From: Pseudomonas alkylphenolica
GTDB taxonomy: Bacteria > Pseudomonadota > Gammaproteobacteria > Pseudomonadales > Pseudomonadaceae
Direction of reading: 5' to 3'
Length of the DNA stretch: 64,000 nucleotides
Assembly: GCF_000746525.1 (NCBI RefSeq)
Contig: NZ_CP009048.1
Span: 3,713,501 to 3,777,500 of the forward strand
This document shows positions 7,517 through 15,043 of this stretch, piece by piece. The notes under the pieces were generated by a model that was not told the DNA's origin, did not search any database, and saw only the letters and a program-made list of their open reading frames with translations. Positions within the stretch are counted from its first letter, which is position 1. Every line of letters starts with the position of its first letter. Made by a program: the position numbers and the translations under genes.

Positions 7517-8482
7517 ATGAGCCTCAAAAAGACCTTCTTGTTTACGGCTTTAGTTTGCGTATGGTTCGACGCCTCGGCAGAGTGCAAATATTATGAGGGC
7601 CACCAACAAAACCCCATAATTGTTGATATACCTTCAACACTTTCAATCCCTAGGGACATCCCAAACGGCACGACCATCTACCAAACAAACACCGTGACAT
7701 TCCAAGGAAACAGCTCATACAATTGCACAACCACATTCGTCCAGGGAATCAAGAACAACCTAGGAACAGCCCTCCCCGCCTCAGACATATTCCCTATCAG
7801 CAATAGCGGCCTAGCTTGGCAATGGATAAGGGAGAATGGCCCAGTCAAAGGGTTTGGTGGTAGCTCTAGGAAACCTGGGGGATATGGCTTCAATGGCACT
7901 ACCCACACACTACATCTACTTAAGATAGCCCCTCTCAAGGGAAACTTAACCATCCCAGCAGGGGATATTGGATATTACCAGATAGATACGCTGCAACCTC
8001 TGGCAATGCGTATATCCAAAACCGCATCCATTGTAGCTCAATCCTGCGAAACCCCGGATATAAAAGTTGAAATGGGACAGTATGATCTTGGCGTTTTTTC
8101 CGACATCGGCGACACTTCAAAAGCAACTGCATTCAACATTTTACTCAACAACTGCCCGAGTGGAATAAATAAGGTCATGTACAGTTTAGCTCCAAACCCG
8201 ACCACCCCAGCCTGGGATGCAGGCCAGGGCATCATCGAGCTAAACAAGACCTCAACTGCAAAAGGCATTGCCCTACAAATACTAGACGGCAATCAAACCC
8301 CTCTGGAATTAAACAAAGATCACGTATTCAGCGACTACACCTCTACAGGCGGAAATTTCCGGATACCACTGAGCGCACGATATTATCGAACACTTCCAGC
8401 AAGCAGCGGAGGCAAGTTTGATTTAGGGGTAAGACCTGGAACGGCCAACAGCGAGGTGTCATTCGTTATGAGCTATCTATGA
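7517..8482 (+). CDS. Fimbrial tip adhesin, two-domain (FimH-like)
   Basis: A 321-residue secreted protein with signal peptide (ends DASA, about residue 21). The N-terminal half (ECKYYEG, a second Cys in YNCTTTFVQG) is consistent with a receptor-binding lectin domain. The C-terminal half is a pilin domain: SCETPDIKVEMGQYDLG starts it, NNCPSG gives the second Cys, and it closes with RPGTANSEVSFVMSYL. Two-domain proteins of this type sit at the fimbrial tip. The gene is as AT-rich as pilin 2 and unlike the chaperone and usher, and is cut off from them by about 2.5 kb of phage relics. No usher or chaperone lies nearer, so it probably uses those at 781-4175. Ligand unknown. Confidence 0.82.
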   Translation: MSLKKTFLFTALVCVWFDASAECKYYEGHQQNPIIVDIPSTLSIPRDIPNGTTIYQTNTVTFQGNSSYNCTTTFVQGIKNNLGTALPASDIFPISNSGLAWQWIRENGPVKGFGGSSRKPGGYGFNGTTHTLHLLKIAPLKGNLTIPAGDIGYYQIDTLQPLAMRISKTASIVAQSCETPDIKVEMGQYDLGVFSDIGDTSKATAFNILLNNCPSGINKVMYSLAPNPTTPAWDAGQGIIELNKTSTAKGIALQILDGNQTPLELNKDHVFSDYTSTGGNFRIPLSARYYRTLPASSGGKFDLGVRPGTANSEVSFVMSYL

Positions 8483-8510
8483 ACCCTCGCTCACCAGACG
8501 TGCAGGACGC

Positions 8511-8720
8511 TCAATGCAGCGAGCGCGCAGGACCTCCAAGCGATCGTAGCTGGTACTCGGTGACAGCCTGATACAGCGACTCAGCCTCAACTCGCAGGCG
8601 CTCGACTTCCTTCGCCGGCTGGCCGGTGTCCTGGGCTGCGTGATAGCGCCGCTGAGCATTGATGGCCTGCTGAATCAGCGGCTCGCCGGCCTCGATTACT
8701 CCCGTCAGGGTCTTCTTCAC
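8511..8720 (-). CDS. Small phage lysis-associated protein (69 residues)
   Basis: Starts at GTG 8720: MKKTLTGVIEAGEPLIQQAI, then a charged helix with AKEVERLRVEAESLYQAV. It is soluble and probably a helical hairpin. It follows the Rz gene by 13 bases on the same strand, an arrangement I associate with Pseudomonas prophage lysis cassettes. Function is unknown. A decayed copy lies at 5705-5893. Confidence 0.65.
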   Translation of the reverse strand: MKKTLTGVIEAGEPLIQQAINAQRRYHAAQDTGQPAKEVERLRVEAESLYQAVTEYQLRSLGGPARSLH

Positions 8721-8733
8721 GCTGCTGCTCCGG

Positions 8734-9231
8734 TTATTTGACCAGAGCAGTATAGGACGCTTCGCACGCCAGGCCGGCTATTCGGGCTCGGTCATACGCT
8801 TTCGCCAGTTCTCCCGCTCGAGCATCAGCCCGTGCGAGCAGGTCGGAGAGCACCATGGCGGCGCGGGCGGCTGCCTGGGCTCGGGCGATAGCAGCGGTAT
8901 CCGGGCCGGGGCAACTGACGGTGGCGGCGAGCTTGGCTGCGTCGTGTTGCAGCCGCTGGCCAGCAGCATCGGTGCCAGCAGCGCCAGCATGAGCAACCTG
9001 GTGCTCCTGTTTCGCATGGGCTCTCACCTCCTCCTGCGCCTCGGCGCGTCGTTGTTCTTCCTGCCGTGCTCCCCGCTCGCCCAGCACTTCGGCCAGCCGG
9101 TCACCGGTGTCTCGATGTGACGCACTCAGCGCGGCGTCGGTGCGCTCCACTGATCGCCCGTGCTGGTAGGCGCTCCAGTAGGACGCCAGCACCAGCAGAA
9201 GAGCGACCGACCGCAGTGCCCAGGTGCTCAC
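8734..9231 (-). CDS. Phage i-spanin, Rz-like (DUF2514 type)
   Basis: The inner-membrane half of the spanin pair that disrupts the outer membrane at the end of phage lysis. The 165-residue protein has one N-terminal membrane segment (VALLLVLASYWSAY) followed by a long charged coiled coil (VLGERGARQEEQRRAEAQEEVRA). The GTG start at 9231 overlaps the stop of a lysozyme remnant (GTGA), as in intact lysis cassettes. A lipoprotein gene, Rz1, is nested in another frame. The gene looks intact although the rest of the phage is gone, and may no longer be expressed. Confidence 0.78.
   Translation of the reverse strand: MSTWALRSVALLLVLASYWSAYQHGRSVERTDAALSASHRDTGDRLAEVLGERGARQEEQRRAEAQEEVRAHAKQEHQVAHAGAAGTDAAGQRLQHDAAKLAATVSCPGPDTAAIARAQAAARAAMVLSDLLARADARAGELAKAYDRARIAGLACEASYTALVK
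8778..9017 (-). CDS. Nested o-spanin lipoprotein, Rz1-like
   Basis: Lies wholly inside the Rz gene on the same strand in another frame. The 79-residue product MRNRSTRLLMLALLAPMLLASGC has a clear lipobox (LASGC, Cys23) followed by a proline-rich stretch (SSPPPSVAPARIPLLSPEP), the usual make-up of Rz1. It would be lipidated, sent to the outer membrane, and bridge the periplasm with Rz. Embedded Rz/Rz1 pairs are an established arrangement in phages. Confidence 0.75.
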   Translation of the reverse strand: MRNRSTRLLMLALLAPMLLASGCNTTQPSSPPPSVAPARIPLLSPEPRQPPAPPWCSPTCSHGLMLERENWRKRMTEPE

Positions 9232-9341
9232 GCCGCCTCCAGAAACAGCACACGCTCAGCTTCCCGGCGACAAACCAGCCCGGGCAGCACCTTACCGCCC
9301 GCCTTGCTCCAGCGCGGAAACTGCTCGGCAGCAGATTCAGG
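9228..9341 (-). pseudogene. Lysozyme (GH24-type endolysin) C-terminal remnant
   Basis: The minus strand reads PESAAEQFPRWSKAGGKVLP, then GLVCRREAERVLFLEAA and stop, matching the C-terminal end of T4-type phage lysozymes (RW.KAGGKVLPGLV.RREAE). The upstream catalytic part is absent; similarity fades near 9341. Its TGA overlaps the Rz start. Between 9342 and 9489 I see no convincing gene. Confidence 0.7.
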
Positions 9342-9493
9342 AGGCTGAAGACTGGACTGAAACAATGGCGATAGCTCGCGCGCAGGACATCGAAGCGTTC
9401 ATCAGGCTGGAGTGGGCGGACTAAAGCAACGCAATGAGTTGTGCGCCGAGTGCTTGGTGTGCGTCGACTCAACGGCGCCGGCGCACCTGCTAG

Positions 9494-9611
9494 GCTCTGT
9501 ACGAAAAAATATGTCGCAAACACCGCATGGAACAAGCCAGTGAGACCATGGCGGCGTAGCTTTTCGCGAGCTTGTCGAAGCGTGTCACGATCCGGCGGTT
9601 CTCATTCAGCC
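9494..9611 (-). mobile_element. Truncated inverted copy of the IS5-type element (3' end)
   Basis: On the minus strand it encodes WLNENRRIVTRFDKLAKSY to the end of the transposase (RHIFSYRA) and ends with the terminal repeat gctctgtacgaaa at 9494, next to CTAG (9490-9493). It is opposite in orientation to the full copy at 9769-10712. The inner boundary, near 9611, is where the hexanucleotide repeat begins. Confidence 0.75.
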
Positions 9612-9622
9612 ATCCGCCATTT

Positions 9623-9687
9623 CTTTTGCTTTTGCTTTTGCTTTTGCTTTTGCTTTTGATTTTGCTTTTGCTTTTGCTTTGCTTTTG
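9623..9687. repeat. Hexanucleotide tandem repeat (CTTTTG)n
   Basis: Eleven units of CTTTTG (CAAAAG on the other strand), with one base change (9659) and one unit short by one base (9677-9681). It lies between the IS fragment and the full IS, outside any credible gene. From 9688 to 9764 I see nothing further. Confidence 0.85.
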
Positions 9688-9768
9688 CGATCTGCGGGCA
9701 GCTTGCGAATCAAGACAAGGAGCACATCTGTACTCCTCTAATTTCAACATGAGCGCACCGCTGACTAG

Positions 9769-10712
9769 GCTCTGTACGAAATCCCGAGAAACCCAATCGG
9801 CGTCCCTCGGAAGCTGAAATTTTGTAGAGTTTCCAGCCATCTACGGAAAGGAATCCTGTGATGGCAAACCGTTACGAACTCTCGGACGAGGCCTGGGCTG
9901 TGGTTGCTGATCTCTTCACCGAAACCCATGGCCGGGGGCGCCCCCGCCTGAGCGACCGGCTGATGCTTGATGGCGTGCTCTGGGTGCTCTGCTCAGGTGC
10001 TGCGTGGCGAGATATGCCTGAACGCTTCGGCCCGTGGTCAACGGTGTATCAGCGGTTTCGCGGCTGGCGAAACCAAGGGACATTCGATCAGATGCTCAAA
10101 CGCTTACACCTGAGATTGAATGAGCAAGGCTTGATCGATTTGCAAACCTGGATGATCGACTCAACCGCCGTTCGCGCAACCCGAGCCTCTTCTGGCGCCG
10201 GGAAAAAAGGGGGCCTGACGAGCCTGCCGATCACGCTCTAGGCCGCAGTCGTGGTGGCCTGACAACCAAAATCCACATGCTCTGCGACGCCAACGGTACA
10301 CCGTTGCGCTTTCTCCTCTCTGGCGGTCAAGCCAGTGACATCAGCTATGCCCAACCACTGCTGGGCGAGGTCAGCATTCCATCGAGCCAACGTGGCCGCC
10401 CGCGTAAACGCTGTAAATGGCTGCTTGCCGACAGGGGCTACGACGCCGAAGCGCTACGCCGTTACTGCGACCAATATCGAATGCAACCCGTCATCCCGCT
10501 GCGCTCGATGAAGCGCAAACCCAAGCCTGGCTTACCCAGATTGTTTGATCGGCCCAAATACCGACAGCGCAACATCATCGAGCGCATGTCGGCTGGCTGA
10601 AAGAGAACCGCCGGATCGTGACACGCTTCGACAAGCTTGCGAAAAGCTATGCCGCCATGGTCTCGCTGGCTTGTTCCATGCGGTGTTTGCGACATCTCTT
10701 TTCGTACAGAAC
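9769..10712 (+). mobile_element. IS5-family insertion sequence (IS427-like)
   Basis: 944-bp element with terminal inverted repeats GCTCTGTACGAAA (left) and TTTCGTACAGAAC (right), flanked by a 4-bp direct repeat CTAG (9765-9768 and 10713-10716). It carries one transposase gene split in two frames. CTAG-type targets and split transposases are known for the IS427 group. The right end abuts the surviving part of an integrase gene. Confidence 0.85.
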
Positions 10713-10716
10713 CTAG
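9861..10716 (+). pseudogene. IS5-family transposase, two frames plus a frameshift
   Basis: DDE transposase. Frame 1 (9861-10241) has the N-terminal domain: YELSDEAWAVVADLF, LDGVLWVLCSGAAWRDMPE, and the first catalytic Asp in WMIDSTAV. At 10203-10213 an A6-G5 run could allow -1 slippage into frame 2 (RGGLTTKIHMLCD, with ADRGYDAEALR as second Asp region). Such slippage is normal in this IS group. Near 10589 a base seems to be missing: IIERM is followed by a stop (SAG), while GWLKENRRIVTRF continues one frame away to the end RHLFSYRT. That second shift probably makes this copy inactive. The stop codon uses the TAG of the CTAG target. Confidence 0.75.
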
Positions 10717-11618
10717 ACATCGCCAAAGTGGAATGGGCGAAGCTCGATAGGAAGGCCATTCCAAAAATAACGCGCCTGATGGGGCAGCTATTCGATCGCT
10801 ATGAAAGGGATATCATTCCGGGCAAAAAGCCGCGCACCCAGAAGGACAACCTGGTCGAGCTCAAACAGCTGCGCAAAGCCTTCGATGATGCCCCGATGGA
10901 GCTGATTACACCTCAAGTACTTGCCCAGTATCGAGATCGACGGACAGGTAAGGTTAGGGCGAATCGAGAGATCGCCCTTCTCTCTCACATTTTCAACATG
11001 GCAAGGGAGTGGGGCATTACTGACCGCCCAAACCCAGCGACCGGTATCCGCAAGAACAAGGAGACTCCTCGGGACTTCTATGCAGGACCGGCGATCTGGG
11101 ATGCGGTGTACGAGCACGCCACTTCCGAGCTGCGCGATGCAATGGACTTGGGTTATCTGACCGGTCAACGCCCAGCTGATGTACTGGCCACCCGGGCGAC
11201 AGACGTGGTTGATGGTTTTCTGCAATTCGCCCAGGGCAAAACGACAAAAAAACTGAGGATACGTCTTGAGTCGGAAACAGAGACCAGCCAGCTGGGGATA
11301 CTGGTTGAGCGCCTTCTGAGTCAACGCAAGGCGCGAGGGGTTCGCAACCCGTACCTAATAGTGACAGAGGACGGCCGCAACGTGACGCCAGCGATGCTAC
11401 GCCTTCGCTTTGATGATGCTAGATCCAAGGCGGCAGCCAAAGCGATGGAAGACCTTGATATCGTCCTGGCCGACAGCATGTTTCGCGATATCCGCCCCAA
11501 AGCAGAGAGCGAAATTGAAGACCTGGCGCACGCGAGTAGGCTACTAGGGCACACCGATAAGCGGATCACGCAGACCGTTTACCACCGCGTCGGGGAGATC
11601 GTGAAACCAACCCGATGA
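10713..11618 (+). pseudogene. Tyrosine recombinase (phage integrase), N terminus lost
   Basis: About 300 residues remain from LDIAKVEWAKLDRK on: the SAM-like core-binding domain (LFDRYERDIIPGKKPRTQKD, ANREIALLSHIFNMAREWG) and the catalytic domain with LTGQRPADV (first Arg), a Lys near TTKKLRI, FRDIRPKAESEIE (second Arg box), RLLGHTDKRITQ and the nucleophile Tyr in TVYHR. The arm-binding N terminus (an estimated 30-40 residues) is missing; the sequence in front is the IS end and no matching start is found beyond the IS. It points at the 3' end of tRNA-Ser 124 bases away, the usual place for an integrase. Probably inactive. Confidence 0.82.
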
Positions 11619-11636
11619 AACATCTTTTACGAAGGA

Positions 11637-11669
11637 GTTGCGGAACACCATGGAAAAGTTGCGGAACAC
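11637..11669. repeat. Paired 12-bp direct repeat GTTGCGGAACAC (right att region)
   Basis: Copies at 11637-11648 and 11658-11669, 21 bases apart, between the integrase stop and tRNA-Ser. The pair is identical in sequence and spacing to that at 6451-6483. Likely integrase arm sites, or part of the phage attachment region. Confidence 0.6.
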
Positions 11670-11709
11670 TTGGCCTTTTCAGCGTCAAGTTTTTCGCCCT
11701 CCAAAAACG

Positions 11710-11737
11710 CAAAAAGCCCTGAATAATCAGGGCTTTT
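11710..11737. terminator. Terminator of tRNA-Ser / integrase
   Basis: aaaaagccctgaat / aatcagggctttt: 8-bp stem with A and T flanks, so it can work in both directions, ending the tRNA (minus) and the integrase (plus). Confidence 0.75.
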
Positions 11738-11741
11738 AATA

Positions 11742-11829
11742 TGGCGGAAGCGTAGAGATTCGAACTCTAGGATAGTTGCCCATCGACGGTTTTCAAGACC
11801 GTTGCCTTAAACCACTCGGCCACGCTTCC
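11742..11829 (-). tRNA. tRNA-Ser(UGA)
   Basis: Complete 88-base tRNA on the minus strand including the encoded CCA: acceptor GGAAGCG pairs with CGCTTCC; D arm has GCCGAGTGGTTTAAGGC; anticodon loop CTTGAAA with anticodon TGA (plus-strand 11793-11795); long variable arm as in class II serine tRNAs; T loop GTTCGAATC. It forms the right border of the accessory region and is intact, as expected when an element inserts at a tRNA 3' end and restores it. Confidence 0.93.
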
Positions 11830-11950
11830 TCGTATTGCGGGCGCCATAATACCGAAATGAAACAAGCTGTCAAACTCTCTGTGTAGCTGGTTTGCAGTCC
11901 TCTGTTATGATCTTTGCATCTGAACGTTACAAACCCACAGGAGTGTCGCC

Positions 11951-12622
11951 ATGCGCGAACAGGATTACGCCGTCAATCACGGCCAGCAGGTCGAGCAGCA
12001 GGAGGTCAGCCGGGTCCTGCGCAATACGTACGGGCTGCTGGCTATCACCCTCGCCTTCAGTGGCCTCATGGCTTTCGTTGCGCAACAAATGCGTGTCGGC
12101 TACCCGAACGTCTTCGTGGTGCTGATCGGCTTCTATGGTCTGTTCTTCCTCACCAACAAGCTGCGTGATTCGGCCTGGGGCCTGGTGTCTACTTTCGCCC
12201 TCACCGGCTTCATGGGCTTCATCCTCGGCCCTATCCTCAACCGTTACCTGGGTATGGCCGGTGGCGCTGAGGTGGTCAGCTCGGCCTTCGCCATGACCGC
12301 CCTGGTGTTCGGTGGCCTGTCGGCCTATGTGCTGATCACCCGCAAAGACATGAGTTTCCTCGGCGGCTTCATCACCGCTGGCTTCTTCGTCCTGATGGGC
12401 GCGGTGCTGGCCAGTCTGTTCTTCCAGATCAGCGGCCTGCAGTTGGCGATCAGCGCCGGTTTCGTGCTGTTCTCGTCGGTCTGCATTCTGCTCCAGACCA
12501 GCGCGATCATTCACGGTGGCGAGCGTAACTACATCATGGCCACCATCAGCCTGTATGTATCGATCTACAACCTGTTCGTTAGCCTGCTGCAGCTGTTCGG
12601 CCTGATGGGTCGCGATGACTGA
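11951..12622 (+). CDS. yccA: Bax inhibitor-1 family membrane protein (YccA-like)
   Basis: A 223-residue inner-membrane protein with about seven hydrophobic helices from residue 25 on (e.g. GLLAITLAFSGLMAFVA, NVFVVLIGFYGLFFL, ALTGFMGFILGPIL). The C-terminal Asp pair (MGRDD) and SLYVSIYNLF motif are typical of the family. E. coli YccA interacts with and modulates the protease FtsH; the same role here is by homology. The ribosome site caggag lies 8 bases before the ATG. First host gene right of the accessory region; followed by its own terminator. Confidence 0.88.
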   Translation: MREQDYAVNHGQQVEQQEVSRVLRNTYGLLAITLAFSGLMAFVAQQMRVGYPNVFVVLIGFYGLFFLTNKLRDSAWGLVSTFALTGFMGFILGPILNRYLGMAGGAEVVSSAFAMTALVFGGLSAYVLITRKDMSFLGGFITAGFFVLMGAVLASLFFQISGLQLAISAGFVLFSSVCILLQTSAIIHGGERNYIMATISLYVSIYNLFVSLLQLFGLMGRDD

Positions 12623-12645
12623 TCAGGTGGTTGGTAGCTTGTGAG

Positions 12646-12671
12646 AAAGCCCGCTTCGGCGGGCTTTTTTT
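12646..12671 (+). terminator. Rho-independent terminator after yccA
   Basis: aaagcccgc-ttcg-gcgggcttttttt: 7-bp GC stem, tetraloop and T-run. Confidence 0.88.
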
Positions 12672-12768
12672 GTGGGCAATGGTTTCATCGTGAGGCAAGC
12701 CCGCGCCTACACTTAGCCGGCAATTGCACGTAGAATGCGCTCCTTTTTTCTTCCGGGGCAGCACTCCC

Positions 12769-14148
12769 ATGAGTTCAATCGAGCAAGGACCCGGCGCACC
12801 CGCGCAGGCCAATGAACTGGTCCTCGGCCTTGAAGACCGGCCACGGCCGCTGATTGCAATGCTGGCAGCACTGCAGCATCTGCTGGCAATCATTGTGCCG
12901 ATCGTGACGCCGGGCCTGCTGATTTGCCAGGCGCTGGGGGTTTCACCTCGGGATACCAACCTGATCGTTTCGATGTCGCTGGTGATCTCCGGGATCGCCA
13001 CCTTTGTCCAGTGCCGCCGCTTCGGGCCGTTCGGCGCCGGGCTGCTGATTGTCCAAGGCACCAGTTTCAACTTCGTCGGACCGCTGATCGCCGGTGGCGC
13101 GTTGATGGTCAAGCAAGGTACGCCCGTTGAAGCGGTGATGGCGGCGATTTTCGGTGTGGTGATTGCCGGCTCCTTCGTTGAAATGGGCATTTCGCGCATT
13201 CTGCCGTTCGTGAAGCGCCTGATCACCCCGCTGGTGACCGGTATTGTGGTGTTGATGATCGGCCTGACCTTGATCAAAGTCGGCCTGATCAGCATGGGCG
13301 GTGGTTTTGCCGCCATGGGCAACGGCACCTTCGCCAATGGCGAGAACCTGCTGCTCTCGGGCGTGGTGCTGGCCATTATCGTGGTGCTCAACCGTATCCC
13401 TGTGGTGTGGATGCGCAGTTGCGCCATTGTCATTGCCCTGGCCGTGGGCTACGCGCTGGCCGGCTACCTGGGCCGCCTGGACTTCACCGGCATGCACCAG
13501 GCAGAGCTGTTCCAGGTGCCAATGCCGCTGCATTTCGGCCTGGGCTTCTCCTGGGCGCTGTTCATTCCGATGCTGGTGATCTACCTGGTCACCTCGCTGG
13601 AGGCCATTGGTGACGTCACCGCCACCAGCAAGGTCTCGCGCCAGCCGGTCGAGGGTCCGCTGTGGATGCAGCGGATCAAGGGCGGTGTACTGGTCAACGG
13701 CGCCAACTCGCTGTTGGCCGGGGTGTTCAATACCTTCCCAAGCTCGGTTTTCGCGCAGAACAATGGGGTAATTCAGCTGACCGGTATCGCCAGCCGCCAT
13801 ATCGGTGTGTGGATTGCCGCCATGCTGGTAATCCTTGGCCTGTTCCCGAGTGTTGCCGGGGTGATCCAGGCGGTACCGGAGCCGGTGCTCGGCGGTGCGG
13901 CAATGGTGATGTTCGGGGCGGTGGCCGCGTCGGGGATCAATATTCTCGCCAGCATCAGCCTGGATCGCCGCGCGCTGCTGATTATTGCGGTGTCGCTGGC
14001 GTTGGGCCTGGGTGTGGCACAGGTGCCGGAGTTCCTTGCGCATATGCCATCGGCGCTGCGTAATGTGCTGGAGTCGGGTGTGGCTACCGGGGGGATTTGT
14101 GCACTGGTGCTGAACTGGTTCTTGCCGGAGCATAAAGAGAAGGCTTGA
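12769..14148 (+). CDS. NCS2 nucleobase permease (xanthine/uric acid type)
   Basis: Inner-membrane symporter of the nucleobase-ascorbate family, 459 residues with about 14 hydrophobic segments. The signature FAQNNGVIQLTG (near residues 325-336) and the upstream FPSSV match the branch that takes oxidised purines (XanP/UacT) better than UraA. FVQCRRFGPFGAGLLIVQGTSF is the usual substrate-site region. Start chosen at ATG 12769, with ggggcag upstream, rather than the in-frame ATG at 12724. It is a single gene, followed at 14160-14210 by a REP-like hairpin (ggaccgctttgcggtcc). The exact substrate cannot be read from sequence. Confidence 0.85.
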   Translation: MSSIEQGPGAPAQANELVLGLEDRPRPLIAMLAALQHLLAIIVPIVTPGLLICQALGVSPRDTNLIVSMSLVISGIATFVQCRRFGPFGAGLLIVQGTSFNFVGPLIAGGALMVKQGTPVEAVMAAIFGVVIAGSFVEMGISRILPFVKRLITPLVTGIVVLMIGLTLIKVGLISMGGGFAAMGNGTFANGENLLLSGVVLAIIVVLNRIPVVWMRSCAIVIALAVGYALAGYLGRLDFTGMHQAELFQVPMPLHFGLGFSWALFIPMLVIYLVTSLEAIGDVTATSKVSRQPVEGPLWMQRIKGGVLVNGANSLLAGVFNTFPSSVFAQNNGVIQLTGIASRHIGVWIAAMLVILGLFPSVAGVIQAVPEPVLGGAAMVMFGAVAASGINILASISLDRRALLIIAVSLALGLGVAQVPEFLAHMPSALRNVLESGVATGGICALVLNWFLPEHKEKA

Positions 14149-14218
14149 GTGTGAGGGGACCGCTTTGCGGTCCAATCGCTGGCAAGGCCAGCTCCTACAG
14201 GGAGCTCGGCAAGGTTCG

Positions 14219-14251
14219 AAAAAGCCCGTGGCATGTTGCTGCGGGCTTTTT
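14219..14251 (+). terminator. Terminator before tusD
   Basis: aaaaagcccg(tggcatgttgctg)cgggctttttgc: stem with T-run, closing the permease transcript. Confidence 0.7.
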
Positions 14252-14289
14252 GCTTTATTATTGGCGCAGTTTTGCTGAATGAGCCTTCC

Positions 14290-14682
14290 ATGAAGTTCGC
14301 CATTGCGGTTTTTTCTCCGGCCCACGCGCCCTCCTCGCGCCGCGCTCTGCACTTTGCCCAGGCAGCACTAGCCGGTGGGCATGAAATTGTCCGGCTGTTT
14401 TTTTATCAGGATGGCGTGCACAGCGCTTCAGCCAACGTGGTTGCGCCACAGGATGAACTGGATGTCGCTGCCAACTGGCGGTCCTTCATCAGCGAGCATC
14501 AGCTCGATGCGGTCGTGTGTATCGCCGCCGCCCTGCGCCGTGGCGTGCTCAACGCTGAAGAAGCCCAACGCTATCAGCGTCCGGCAGTGAATCTGCCTGC
14601 GCCCTGGGAACTGTCCGGTCTTGGTCAGCTGCATGAAGGCGCACAAAGCGCCGATCGGCTGATCTGCTTTGGAGGCGATTGA
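14290..14682 (+). CDS. tusD: Sulfurtransferase TusD
   Basis: DsrE-family subunit of the cytoplasmic TusBCD complex, which accepts persulfide sulfur from TusA and passes it to TusE and then MnmA for 2-thiolation of U34 in Lys, Glu and Gln tRNAs. 130 residues. The active Cys77 lies in VVCIAAALRRG, the usual TusD motif, and SRRALHFAQAAL is the conserved N-terminal helix. ATG 14290 gives the family start MKFAIAVFS. First gene of a tight tusDCBE operon; the client gene mnmA is also in this window (35308). Confidence 0.93.
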   Translation: MKFAIAVFSPAHAPSSRRALHFAQAALAGGHEIVRLFFYQDGVHSASANVVAPQDELDVAANWRSFISEHQLDAVVCIAAALRRGVLNAEEAQRYQRPAVNLPAPWELSGLGQLHEGAQSADRLICFGGD

Positions 14683-14683
14683 A

Positions 14684-15043
14684 TTGGCCAAGTCTTTGCT
14701 GATTATCAGCCGCCAGGCGCCCTGGACCGGCCCTTCTGCCCGTGAAGCACTGGATATCGCCCTGGCCGGCGGCGCCTTTGATCTGCCGCTGGGCATGCTG
14801 TTTCTCGACGACGGGGTGTTCCAGCTCGCGCCCGGGCAGCAACCCGCGCAGTTGCAACAGAAGAACCTGGCCGCCAATCTGCAGGCCCTGCCGATGTTCG
14901 GTGTCGAAGAACTCTTCGTCGCCAATAGCAGCCTGCAGGAGCGCGGCCTTGCCGTTGAGACCCTGAGCTTGCCGGTGCAAGTGCTGGATGATGCCGCGCT
15001 GGCCGCGTTGATCGACCGTTTTGACCAGGTGATTACCCTCTGA
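14684..15043 (+). CDS. tusC: Sulfurtransferase TusC
   Basis: Second subunit of TusBCD, 119 residues. I place the start at TTG 14684: it gives the family-like beginning (M)AKSLLIISRQAPWTGPSARE and sits 8 bases after a strong ggagg (14671-14675); it lies one base after the tusD stop. The more upstream TTG at 14669 would have no ribosome site. It shows the DsrE/F fold pattern (EALDIALAGGAFDLPLGMLFL, ALPMFGVEELFV). TusC has no catalytic Cys; it is structural. Confidence 0.9.
   Translation: MAKSLLIISRQAPWTGPSAREALDIALAGGAFDLPLGMLFLDDGVFQLAPGQQPAQLQQKNLAANLQALPMFGVEELFVANSSLQERGLAVETLSLPVQVLDDAALAALIDRFDQVITL

Noticed and set aside
9572..9840. Low-complexity open frames across the hexanucleotide repeat
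   Set aside because: The frames exist only because CTTTTG lacks stops; the products are Phe/Leu or Lys/Ser runs joined to IS sequence.
10545..10712. Integrase start inside the IS (codon at 10545)
   Set aside because: This stretch encodes the transposase C terminus in another frame; only the part from 10713 belongs to the integrase.
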